DNA of 64,000 nucleotides from an uncultured Prevotella sp. (GTDB lineage: Bacteria > Bacteroidota > Bacteroidia > Bacteroidales > Bacteroidaceae), in the NCBI GenBank assembly GCA_944321295.1, contig CALUKU010000001.1, forward strand, positions 124,001 to 188,000, read 5' to 3'. Both the position numbers and the translations under genes were made by a program. Shown here piece after piece: positions 29,172-37,476 of the stretch. The notes beneath the pieces are model-generated. The model had not been told where the DNA came from, did not search any database, and saw only the letters and a program-made list of their open reading frames with translations. The stretch's first letter is position 1. Each line of letters opens with the position of its first letter.

Positions 29172-30458
29172 ATGACATACGAAGAAACTATTGAATATTT
29201 ATACAACAGCGTCCCTATGTTTCAAAAAGTGGGCGCTGTTGCTTATAAAGAGGGGTTGTATAATACGATAAAATTAGACGAACACTTTTGCCATCCGCAT
29301 AAAAACTTCAAGTCAATACATATTGCGGGCACCAACGGCAAAGGTTCTTGTTCGCATACGCTTGCCTCAATCCTGCAAGCCGCGGGCTATAAGGTCGGTT
29401 TATACACGTCGCCGCATCTTAAAGACTTCCGCGAAAGGATAAAAGTAAACGGAGAATGTGTCAGCGAAGAGTATGTCATAGATTTCGTTGAGAACGAACG
29501 GCATTTCTTTGAACCTTTGCATCCAAGCTTTTTCGAACTGACAACAGCTATGGCTTTTAAATACTTTGCCGAAAGTAATATTGATATTGCAGTTATTGAG
29601 GTAGGCTTGGGTGGAAGGCTTGACTGCACAAACATTATAACCCCTGTTCTTTCAATAATTACGAATATAAGCTTTGACCATACTCAGTTCTTAGGCGATA
29701 CGCTTGCTAAAATCGCAACAGAAAAGGCGGGCATTATAAAAAATAATATACCCGTCATAATAGGTGAAGCTGTGGATGAAACACGCCCCGTATTCCTTGA
29801 AAAAGCAGCCGAAAACGGCAGTGAAATAATCTTTGCCGAGGATGATAACGAAATCTTAAGCGCCGAGCTTAGGCCGCAAGGCGGAATCGCATACGAAACA
29901 AAAGATTACGGTAAGATAATAGGTGAGTTAGGCGGATTGTACCAAACAAAAAACGCATCAACAATATTGTGCGCTTTGAAAAAGCTGTCGGAAATCGGCT
30001 TAAGAATTGATAATGAAGCCATTACCGCAGGTTTTGCTAATGTTTGCGAAACAACAGGTCTGCTCGGAAGATGGCAAAAGATAAAAGAAACTCCTACTGT
30101 CATATGCGACACTGGTCACAATGTCGGAGGATGGAAATATATCAGCAGGCAGCTGAGCATGCAAAAATGTGAGCAGATGAGAATCGTTTTCGGTATGGTT
30201 GACGACAAAGACGTCAGCACCGTGATGAGCCTTTTGCCTAAAAACGCAATATATTATTTTACAAAACCGGATAATAAACGCGCTCTGGATGTAAACACTA
30301 TTATGGAAATAGGAAAAAAGTATGGCCTTACGGCAAAATGTTTTCCTGATGTAAAGTGTGCATATCAACAAGCTTTGAGTGAATCATCGCCGGCAGATTT
30401 CATATTCGTCGGTGGTAGTAGTTATATTGTAGCCGACTTCCTTAGTTGTTGCGTTTAA
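29172..30458 (+). CDS. folC: Bifunctional folylpolyglutamate/dihydrofolate synthase
   Basis: Mur-ligase-family enzyme that adds glutamate to dihydropteroate or folates. 428 aa. ATP-binding loop HIAGTNGKGSCSHTLAS, then GLYTSPHLKDFRERI (FolC signature), VIEVGLGGRLDCTNII, and NISFDHTQFLGDTLAKIATEKAGIIK split across the central domain; C-terminal VICDTGHNVGGW. Starts 23 bases after dnaJ, so may share its transcript. Confidence 0.95.
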   Translation: MTYEETIEYLYNSVPMFQKVGAVAYKEGLYNTIKLDEHFCHPHKNFKSIHIAGTNGKGSCSHTLASILQAAGYKVGLYTSPHLKDFRERIKVNGECVSEEYVIDFVENERHFFEPLHPSFFELTTAMAFKYFAESNIDIAVIEVGLGGRLDCTNIITPVLSIITNISFDHTQFLGDTLAKIATEKAGIIKNNIPVIIGEAVDETRPVFLEKAAENGSEIIFAEDDNEILSAELRPQGGIAYETKDYGKIIGELGGLYQTKNASTILCALKKLSEIGLRIDNEAITAGFANVCETTGLLGRWQKIKETPTVICDTGHNVGGWKYISRQLSMQKCEQMRIVFGMVDDKDVSTVMSLLPKNAIYYFTKPDNKRALDVNTIMEIGKKYGLTAKCFPDVKCAYQQALSESSPADFIFVGGSSYIVADFLSCCV

Positions 30459-30559
30459 TCGTTTTTAACATTAAAATGAAATTTTTGAATGTGTTAAATT
30501 TGCGTTTCCCAACTTTTTTGACTTACTTTGCAATAAGTAATCATTAAAAAGTTAATATT

Positions 30560-31651
30560 ATGGACACAGCAAATGAAACACAATGTCTGTGTGGCCTGAA
30601 AAGGGAAGATTTTCAGGCCACGATAAACGGAAAACAAACAGACTTATACATACTGAAAAACAAGTGTGGTAACGAAGTTGCCATAACAAATTATGGTGGA
30701 GCGATTATTGCGATAATGGTTCCGGATAAAGATGGCAACTACGCAAACGTAATACAGAGTCATGCCAACATTAACGATGCGGTAAATGGTCCGGCTTCAC
30801 ACCTTTCGACACTCATCGGCAGATACAGCAACAGAATTAATAAAGGTAAGTTCCAACTGAACGGGAAGGAATACCAACTGCCTATCAATAGCGGAATTCA
30901 TTCAATCCACGGAGGTAAGTCCGGATTTAACGCAAAAGTATGGGACGCATTGAGAATGAATGACGAAACGTTGATACTAAATTACGTTTCATCATACGGC
31001 GAAGAAGGATTTACCGGTGAGCTGAAAGTTACCGTTGCTTATACATTTAATGACGATAACGAGCTTATAATAGAATATATGGCTACGACTAATAAGAAAA
31101 CCGTTATAAGCTTGACTAATCATGGATATTTCAGCCTTGCCGGAACAGCAAATCCCACACCGGGAATTGATGATATAATCTGTGAGATTAACGCTGACTA
31201 TTACCTTCCTATTGATGAAACTAAAATACCTACCGGCGAAATCAGATTTGTAAAAGGCACTCCGTTTGACTTCAAAACACCAAAAGCGATAGGTAAAGAC
31301 ATTAATGCTGATAACGAGCAAATAAAGATTGCAGGAGGTTATGATCATTGTTATGTTTTGAATAAAAAGGAAGAGGGCGAACTCAGCTTCTCGGCACGTA
31401 TTAAAGACCCTGTAAGCGGACGCACAATGGAAGTGTACACCACAGAACCCGGCATGCAGCTATACACAGACAATAGTAAGAAGGCCGTTGTAGGGCCTAA
31501 CGGAGCGACATATCCGCAACGAAGTGCAGTATGCCTTGAAGCGCAACATTTCCCTGACTCTCCCAATCATCCTTATTTCCCTTCGGTAATATTAACACCT
31601 GGAGAACAGTATAAACAAAAAACAATTTACAAGTTCGGCATTGAGAAATAA
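30560..31651 (+). CDS. galM: Aldose 1-epimerase
   Basis: Mutarotase interconverting alpha and beta anomers of hexoses. 363 aa, galactose-mutarotase-like fold. Motifs: NYGGAIIAIMVPDKDG, IGRYSNRINKGKF, GIHSIHGGKSGFN, the SLTNHGYFSLAG block with a catalytic His, GGYDHCYVLN and the TEPGMQLYTDN block. Cytosolic, since no signal peptide is present, whereas many Bacteroidetes paralogues are exported. Followed by a 13-bp hairpin. Confidence 0.93.
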   Translation: MDTANETQCLCGLKREDFQATINGKQTDLYILKNKCGNEVAITNYGGAIIAIMVPDKDGNYANVIQSHANINDAVNGPASHLSTLIGRYSNRINKGKFQLNGKEYQLPINSGIHSIHGGKSGFNAKVWDALRMNDETLILNYVSSYGEEGFTGELKVTVAYTFNDDNELIIEYMATTNKKTVISLTNHGYFSLAGTANPTPGIDDIICEINADYYLPIDETKIPTGEIRFVKGTPFDFKTPKAIGKDINADNEQIKIAGGYDHCYVLNKKEEGELSFSARIKDPVSGRTMEVYTTEPGMQLYTDNSKKAVVGPNGATYPQRSAVCLEAQHFPDSPNHPYFPSVILTPGEQYKQKTIYKFGIEK

Positions 31652-31663
31652 GCGGAAATAATT

Positions 31664-31707
31664 CATGGTTACGGGATTAGGTGTTTAGAACTTTTCCCGT
31701 AACCATG
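31664..31707 (+). terminator. Hairpin after galM
   Basis: Perfect 13-bp dyad CATGGTTACGGGA/TCCCGTAACCATG (31664-31676, 31695-31707) with an 18-base loop, 12 bases after the galM stop; the following bases are A/T-rich without a long T run. Confidence 0.65.
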
Positions 31708-31900
31708 ATTAAAACTATTGACAACTTAAAACCCAACCTTATCATATTTGAAGAATTTATACATCATTTATTCAATAAGCAAGGATGTTTTAAAAGTTTA
31801 AACAACTTTCCTTTTATTTTTCCAATAAATAAGCTATCTTTGCAAATATTAAGAAAACACTTTGAAAGTTTTACATTAACATATAATATCATTATTATTA

Positions 31901-33919
31901 ATGAACGACAAAAATCTAATGAACAAAGCAGCGGACAACATCCGAATTCTCGCTGCGTCAATGGTTGAAAAAGCTAAGTCAGGTCACCCGGGGGGAGCTA
32001 TGGGTGGTGCTGATTTTATTAACGTACTATTCTCTGAATATTTGGTTTATGATCCTGAAAATCCGTCATGGGAAGGTAGGGACAGATTCTTCCTTGACCC
32101 TGGACACATGTCACCTATGCTATATAGTGCTCTTTGTCTTCAGGGAAAATTCACTCTTGACGAATTGGCTGAATTCCGTCAGTGGGGCTCTCCCACTCCG
32201 GGACATCCCGAACGCGACATTGCAAGGGGAATAGAAAATACATCCGGCCCGTTAGGACAAGGACACACTTTCGCTGCAGGAGCTGCGGTTGCTGAGAAAT
32301 TTCTCGAAGCACGCCTTGGCAAGGAGGTGATGAAACATAAAATATATGCTTATATTTCTGACGGAGGGATTGAAGAAGAAATCTCACAAGGCGCCGGACG
32401 TATTGCAGGTCTTCTCGGTTTGAACAATCTGATAATGTTCTACGACTCTAATGACATACAGTTGTCAACCGAATGTAAGGTCGTAATGAACGAAGACACT
32501 GAGGCCAAATATAAAGCATGGGGATGGAATGTCATAAAAATTAACGGTAATGACGTAGATGAAATACGTCAAGCCTTAGACAAGGCCATCAAAGAAGAAC
32601 AGCGCCCCACCCTAATCATCGGCAAAACCATAATGGGTAAAGGCGCATTGAAAGATGACGGCTCAAGCTATGAGAACAGCATAAAGACACATGGAGCCCC
32701 TCTTGGAGGTGATGCGTATGTAAATACTATTAAGAATCTTGGTGGCGACTTGGACAATCCGTTCCAGATATTTTCAGAAGTTAAGGAATTGTATGCTAAG
32801 CGCAACGAGGAACTTAAAGGTATAGTAGCTAAGCGTCATGCCGAAGAAGAGGAATGGGCTAAAGCTAATCCTGAAAAAGCGGAGCTGATGAAATCTTGGT
32901 TCAGCGGAAACGCGCCGAAGATTGACTGGAGTTCTTTAGTCCAGAAAGAAGGCTCGGCAACACGTGCCGCTTCTGCTGCCTGCCTTGGAGTTCTTGCAGA
33001 ACAGATTCCCAATATGATATGTGCATCTGCCGACTTGTCAAATAGCGACAAGACCGACGGTTTCTTGAAAAAGACGAAGTCTTTGGAAAAAGATGACTTC
33101 TCTGGAGCATTCTTCCAGGCTGGCGTCAGCGAACTCACAATGGCCTGCATGTGTATAGGCATGTACCTGCATGGTGGCGTTATTCCTGCATGCGGTACGT
33201 TCTTCGTGTTCTCTGATTACATGAAGCCAGCCGTACGTATGGCCGCATTGATGGAAGTTCCTATAAAATTCATTTGGACTCACGATGCATTCCGTGTCGG
33301 TGAAGACGGTCCGACACACGAGCCAGTAGAACAGGAAGCACAGATAAGATTGATGGAAAAGCTCAAGAACCATCACGGCAAAGACAGCGTTAGAGTGTTC
33401 AGACCTGCAGACGCCGACGAAACTACCGTATGCTGGAAGATGGCAATGGAGAATACTGAAACGCCTACCGCACTTATTTTCTCACGTCAGAATATCGCTA
33501 AGCTTCCAGCTGGCAACGATTATGAGCAGGCCCGTAAAGGCGCATATATCGTAGCAGGCTCTGATGAAGATTATGACGTTATACTTCTTGCAGACGGTTC
33601 TGAGGTTTCAACCCTCGTATCCGGAGCAGAATTGTTACGTAAGGATGGTGTCAAGGTACGAATTGTAAGTGTACCGAGCGAAGGACTCTTCAGAAGCCAA
33701 AGCAAGGAATACCGAGAAAGCATACTGCCTAAAGGCGCTAAGATATTCGGCATGACGGCAGGTCTGCCAGTAACACTTGAAGGGCTTGTAGGCGCTAACG
33801 GCAAAGTGTTCGGTATGCCGAGCTTCGGCTATTCTGCACCATATAAAGTTTTGGATGAAAAACTCGGATACACAGCCGAGAACGTATACAACCAAGTTAA
33901 ATCATTCATGGAGGAATAA
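31901..33919 (+). CDS. tkt: Transketolase
   Basis: Thiamine-diphosphate enzyme of the non-oxidative pentose phosphate pathway; moves two-carbon ketol units. 672 aa. N-terminal SGHPGGAMGGADF with the His that contacts substrate, GPLGQGHTFAAG, the ThDP/Mg region SDGGIEEEISQGAGRIAGL followed by NND-like YDSNDIQLS, and the pyrimidine domain FRVGEDGPTHEPVEQ. The SDGG form in place of GDG is usual in Bacteroidetes transketolases. Only 2 bases separate its stop from the rpiB start. Confidence 0.97.
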   Translation: MNDKNLMNKAADNIRILAASMVEKAKSGHPGGAMGGADFINVLFSEYLVYDPENPSWEGRDRFFLDPGHMSPMLYSALCLQGKFTLDELAEFRQWGSPTPGHPERDIARGIENTSGPLGQGHTFAAGAAVAEKFLEARLGKEVMKHKIYAYISDGGIEEEISQGAGRIAGLLGLNNLIMFYDSNDIQLSTECKVVMNEDTEAKYKAWGWNVIKINGNDVDEIRQALDKAIKEEQRPTLIIGKTIMGKGALKDDGSSYENSIKTHGAPLGGDAYVNTIKNLGGDLDNPFQIFSEVKELYAKRNEELKGIVAKRHAEEEEWAKANPEKAELMKSWFSGNAPKIDWSSLVQKEGSATRAASAACLGVLAEQIPNMICASADLSNSDKTDGFLKKTKSLEKDDFSGAFFQAGVSELTMACMCIGMYLHGGVIPACGTFFVFSDYMKPAVRMAALMEVPIKFIWTHDAFRVGEDGPTHEPVEQEAQIRLMEKLKNHHGKDSVRVFRPADADETTVCWKMAMENTETPTALIFSRQNIAKLPAGNDYEQARKGAYIVAGSDEDYDVILLADGSEVSTLVSGAELLRKDGVKVRIVSVPSEGLFRSQSKEYRESILPKGAKIFGMTAGLPVTLEGLVGANGKVFGMPSFGYSAPYKVLDEKLGYTAENVYNQVKSFMEE

Positions 33920-33921
33920 TC

Positions 33922-34362
33922 ATGGAAATAAAGACTGTTGGAATTGCCTGCGACCACGCAGGGTTTCCGTTAAAGAAATTTGTAATCGAGTATCTTGAAC
34001 AGCACGGCTATCCGTATAAGGACTACGGAACTTATAGCGACATCAGCTGTGACTATCCTGATTTTGCCCACGCATTGGCAGAAGGTATCGAAAGCGGAGA
34101 AGTTTATCCAGGTATCGCAATCTGCGGAAGCGGTGAAGGTATGGCAATTACACTTAACAAGCACCAAGGTGTGCGTGCGGGTTTGGCATGGTCTGCCGAA
34201 ATCGGCGAGCTCATCAGACAGCACAATGATGCAAACGTAATAGCCTTGCCGGGACGTTTCATTGACAACAAAACCGCTGAAAAGATTCTTGACGTATTCT
34301 TCAAGACTTCATTTGAAGGTGGTCGCCACCAGCGCCGTGTTGAGAAAATACCCGTAAAATAA
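33922..34362 (+). CDS. rpiB: Ribose 5-phosphate isomerase B
   Basis: Interconverts ribose 5-phosphate and ribulose 5-phosphate. 146 aa, LacA/RpiB family: VGIACDHAGFPLKKFV, DYPDFAHALAEGIESGE, and the active-site Cys in GIAICGSGEGMAITLNK with GVRAGL phosphate-binding residues. Translated right after tkt, so the two pentose phosphate enzymes form an operon. A bidirectional terminator follows. Confidence 0.96.
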   Translation: MEIKTVGIACDHAGFPLKKFVIEYLEQHGYPYKDYGTYSDISCDYPDFAHALAEGIESGEVYPGIAICGSGEGMAITLNKHQGVRAGLAWSAEIGELIRQHNDANVIALPGRFIDNKTAEKILDVFFKTSFEGGRHQRRVEKIPVK

Positions 34363-34380
34363 GGATTAACGCCATTAATA

Positions 34381-34414
34381 AAAAAGCCGCATATAAGAGA
34401 ATATGCGGCTTTTT
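34381..34414. terminator. Bidirectional terminator between rpiB and pyk
   Basis: Perfect 14-bp stem AAAAAGCCGCATAT/ATATGCGGCTTTTT (34381-34394, 34401-34414) with a 6-base loop and flanking T and A runs; serves two convergent genes. Confidence 0.9.
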
Positions 34415-34430
34415 ATTTTTCCATCAATCA

Positions 34431-35876
34431 TTATCTGATGGTGTTCGGTAAATGGAATTCGTTAAATCTGTTGAACACCTCACTTACTTTATTTACTTCC
34501 AAGAAAGTCGTCGCTCCGTTCTTTCCGAAACTGCCACTTAAGTAAGCAACTTTATCTTCCATACTTAAATAACCTTTCTGCCTCAACATGCGCAACGCTG
34601 CCAAGAATTGCTCCTGGGGGCCAATCTGCTCGTGTTGAGCAACAGCTATCACACCATAACTCAAGGCCAACCAACGCTGAGTCTTTTCCTTATAACATAT
34701 TGCAAGCACAGGATTAGGGCCACGGAAGGCGGCGAGATTGCGGGCGGTAAGACCAGTCTTACTATCGGTGATAATGCCTTTAACCCCAAGTATCTCAGTA
34801 GCCTCGATGGCATTACGGGCAAGAAACTCCCTAACGTCACAATCCTTGCTTAATTTAAAGTCGAAATCATGGTCGTACATCTTGTCCTGTTCAGCCTGTT
34901 CGGCTATTGAGGCCATGGTCTTTACGGCTTCAACCGGATATTTTCCCGTAGCCGTTTCGCCGCTAAGCATTAAGGCGTCTGTACGATAATATATTGCGTT
35001 GGCGATATCCGTTACCTCTGCACGTGTGGGGCGCGGGTTGTTAATCATCGTATGTAACATCTGAGTAGCCACGATGACAGGCTTCTTGGCCAAACGACAC
35101 TTACGGATAATCATTCGCTGTATGCCAGGTATCTTCTCTATCGGAACCTCGATACCCAAGTCGCCTCGGGCTATCATTATACCATACGACGCGTCTATAA
35201 TCTCGTCGATGTTGTCAACACCTTCCTGATTTTCAATTTTCGAAATAATCTTGATGTCGCTTCCATGCTCGTCAAGTATCTTCTGCACAGCCAATACGTC
35301 CTCCTTACTACGCACGAATGAGTGAGCAATGAAGTCAATATCCTCATCTATCGCCAGTAAGATATTCATTTTGTCTTTATCCGTAAGTGCCGGTAGATCA
35401 ATGTGTACACCGGGAACGTTAACGCTTTTATGCGAGCCGAGAACACCATCGTTCTGAACCTGTGCGACAACGGCCGGACCGTTTATGCCGATTACCTTCA
35501 TGTCAATGGCTCCGTCGTCGAACAGGATGTCGTCGCCTACATGAACGTCATTGGCAAAATTCTCGTATGACAGGTTTAATATGTCATGCTCGGACTTCAT
35601 CTCCGGGCGTCCGAATATTTTCACGACGTCGCCCGTCTTATACTCTATCGGCGCGTCGTTTCCCGTAGTCCTTACTTCAGGACCTTTTGTATCGATAAGA
35701 ATACCGATGTGCTTACTTACGGCACGTGTGTTTTTTATTATCCTGCGTATACCTTCAGGCGTGGCATGAGCCGTGTTCATTCTGACGACATTCATTCCTG
35801 CGTCGAACAACTGTCGGATAAAGCTTTCGTCACACCTTTGGTCGCTTATCGAAGCTACAATCTTTGTTTGTTTCAT
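34431..35876 (-). CDS. pyk: Pyruvate kinase
   Basis: Last glycolytic step: phosphoenolpyruvate plus ADP to pyruvate plus ATP. 481 aa from MKQTKIVASISDQRCDES at 35876; an in-frame Met at 35915 adds 13 residues but has less family support. Motifs: VRMNTAHATPEG, IDTKGPEVRTTG, IISKIENQEGVDNIDEII, MIARGDLGIEVP and the MLSGETATGKYPVEAV signature. Monocistronic. Confidence 0.96.
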   Translation of the reverse strand: MKQTKIVASISDQRCDESFIRQLFDAGMNVVRMNTAHATPEGIRRIIKNTRAVSKHIGILIDTKGPEVRTTGNDAPIEYKTGDVVKIFGRPEMKSEHDILNLSYENFANDVHVGDDILFDDGAIDMKVIGINGPAVVAQVQNDGVLGSHKSVNVPGVHIDLPALTDKDKMNILLAIDEDIDFIAHSFVRSKEDVLAVQKILDEHGSDIKIISKIENQEGVDNIDEIIDASYGIMIARGDLGIEVPIEKIPGIQRMIIRKCRLAKKPVIVATQMLHTMINNPRPTRAEVTDIANAIYYRTDALMLSGETATGKYPVEAVKTMASIAEQAEQDKMYDHDFDFKLSKDCDVREFLARNAIEATEILGVKGIITDSKTGLTARNLAAFRGPNPVLAICYKEKTQRWLALSYGVIAVAQHEQIGPQEQFLAALRMLRQKGYLSMEDKVAYLSGSFGKNGATTFLEVNKVSEVFNRFNEFHLPNTIR

Positions 35877-36013
35877 CTTATTTTGTTTTAGTTGTACGCC
35901 ATAGTGTCCGGCCATATACTACATTTCAGTCATCACATGGCCGCAAACTATTTTAATTGTTGCAAATTTACGAAACAAATTCAACAAATGCAAACTATAT
36001 CGTCTAAAACATG

Positions 36014-37090
36014 TCAATCCTTAAAATCCAGCATGCCTTCAACCCATTCTCTACGGCGGAGTTCGTCTTGGGGATTAGACACTGAAAGTCCCATAAGTCT
36101 GATGGGTTTCGTTTCCGTGTCGACCTGCCCTATCAGCTTCTTCGCAACAGGAAGTATATCATCCTTACGCTGAAAGGCTTTTGATTGGGTGTAACTGCGT
36201 GTTACTTGCACAAAATCGTTATATTTCACTTTCAGCGTAAGCGTACATCCGCTGAAACCGCTTTTGTCCAAGCGTCTTACCAATTCCGTTACGATGTGAT
36301 AAAGTTCAATCAGTATTGCCGACTTTTTATGAATGTCGTCAAGGAATGTCTGCTCGCAACCGACTGACTTGCGCAGCCTTATTGTTTCTACGGGCCTGTC
36401 GTCAATTCCCCGGGCAAAGTCGTAATACACCTGCCCTATCTTTCCGAACACCTCGATTAGATGTCCCAATGAGCACTGCCTTAATTGCGCTCCGTTGAAT
36501 ATTCCCATCTTGTGCATTATCTGCGCCGTCTTCTCGCCGACACCCCAGAACTTACCGATGGGCAGGGTAGATATGAAATCTTCAGCCTGCTCATATGTAA
36601 CGACGAACAGTCCGTCAGGCTTGTTGTAATCAGACGCTATCTTAGCTAAAAACTTGTTGTACGACACTCCAGCCGACGCCGTAAGATGCAGTTCCTCACG
36701 TATGCTGCGCCTTATTTCCTGAGCTATGTATTCAGCCGTGACGTCACCAATCTTACTTTCTGTAACATCCAGAAACGCCTCGTCAATAGACAGAGGCTCA
36801 ATGACGTCGGTATATCTCCTGAATATTTCATGAACTTGGATTGACACTTCCTTATAATGGGCATGGTCTGAGCCGATGACAACCAACTCCGGACAAAGCC
36901 TTTTCGCCTTAGCCATCGCCATGGCAGAATGTACACCATACCGCCGCGCCTCGTAACTTGCAGTAGCCACAACGCCTCGCGGACCGTCAAATCCCACTGC
37001 TACGGGTTTGCCACGCAGGTCAGGATTGTCCCTTTGCTCAACAGCGGCAAAGAAAGCATCCATGTCAATATGTATTATTTTACGCAGCAT
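36014..37090 (-). CDS. dinB: DNA polymerase IV (Y family)
   Basis: Error-prone translesion polymerase. 358 aa. Palm-domain metal site IHIDMDAFFAAVEQRDNP (Asp8/Asp10 region) and SIDEAFLDVTESK, the fingers segment YEARRYGVHSAMAM, and HhH-type thumb motif GKFWGVGEKTAQIMHKMGI. C-terminal little-finger domain present; the protein ends soon after RLMGLSVSN, with no obvious long clamp-binding tail. Monocistronic. Confidence 0.95.
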   Translation of the reverse strand: MLRKIIHIDMDAFFAAVEQRDNPDLRGKPVAVGFDGPRGVVATASYEARRYGVHSAMAMAKAKRLCPELVVIGSDHAHYKEVSIQVHEIFRRYTDVIEPLSIDEAFLDVTESKIGDVTAEYIAQEIRRSIREELHLTASAGVSYNKFLAKIASDYNKPDGLFVVTYEQAEDFISTLPIGKFWGVGEKTAQIMHKMGIFNGAQLRQCSLGHLIEVFGKIGQVYYDFARGIDDRPVETIRLRKSVGCEQTFLDDIHKKSAILIELYHIVTELVRRLDKSGFSGCTLTLKVKYNDFVQVTRSYTQSKAFQRKDDILPVAKKLIGQVDTETKPIRLMGLSVSNPQDELRRREWVEGMLDFKD

Positions 37091-37185
37091 AAACTACATG
37101 CAAAAATAACAAATCTTATTGTAAGAGCATGGCTATGAACTGATAAAATAAAAATTCCCGACACGTAAAAATCAGTAACTTTGTA

Positions 37186-37274
37186 AAAAGGCTATGTTTT
37201 ACATGACAAAAAGCGGCCTTTTAGCATGTGAAAAGCGGCCTTTTACAAGCTAAAAAGCGACATATTAAAATCTA
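37186..37274. repeat. 22-bp-period intergenic array, 4 units
   Basis: Units start near 37186, 37209, 37231 and 37253. The core is AAAAGCGGCCTTTT, the reverse complement of the core at 6382, so this array is in the opposite orientation; linkers read acatgac, agcatgtg and acaagcta. It lies in the 386-base gap 37091-37476, which otherwise has only the hairpin at 37276-37324 and AT-rich DNA. Confidence 0.8.
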
Positions 37275-37275
37275 A

Positions 37276-37324
37276 ATGAAGAATGAAAAGCCTGACAATA
37301 GCCATTGTGCTTTTCATTCTTCAT
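37276..37324. terminator. Long hairpin next to the 22-bp array
   Basis: Perfect 16-bp outer stem ATGAAGAATGAAAAGC/GCTTTTCATTCTTCAT (37276-37291, 37309-37324) with a 3-base bulge and an inner ACAAT/ATTGT stem around AGCC. It is 153 bases beyond the stop of the interrupted barrel gene on the minus strand and is a candidate terminator. Confidence 0.6.
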
Positions 37325-37476
37325 AACCGTTTATTATTCTTTACTTTAATATATTATGAGTAAAAGCCTGTATTGTAAATAGTTATGTAATCAGTAGAAA
37401 TCTTTAATATACGTGTTTCATTCCTCCATACGGATAGGCGACAAACTTTATCTGTCAGTTATCCGGCATATCGAAA

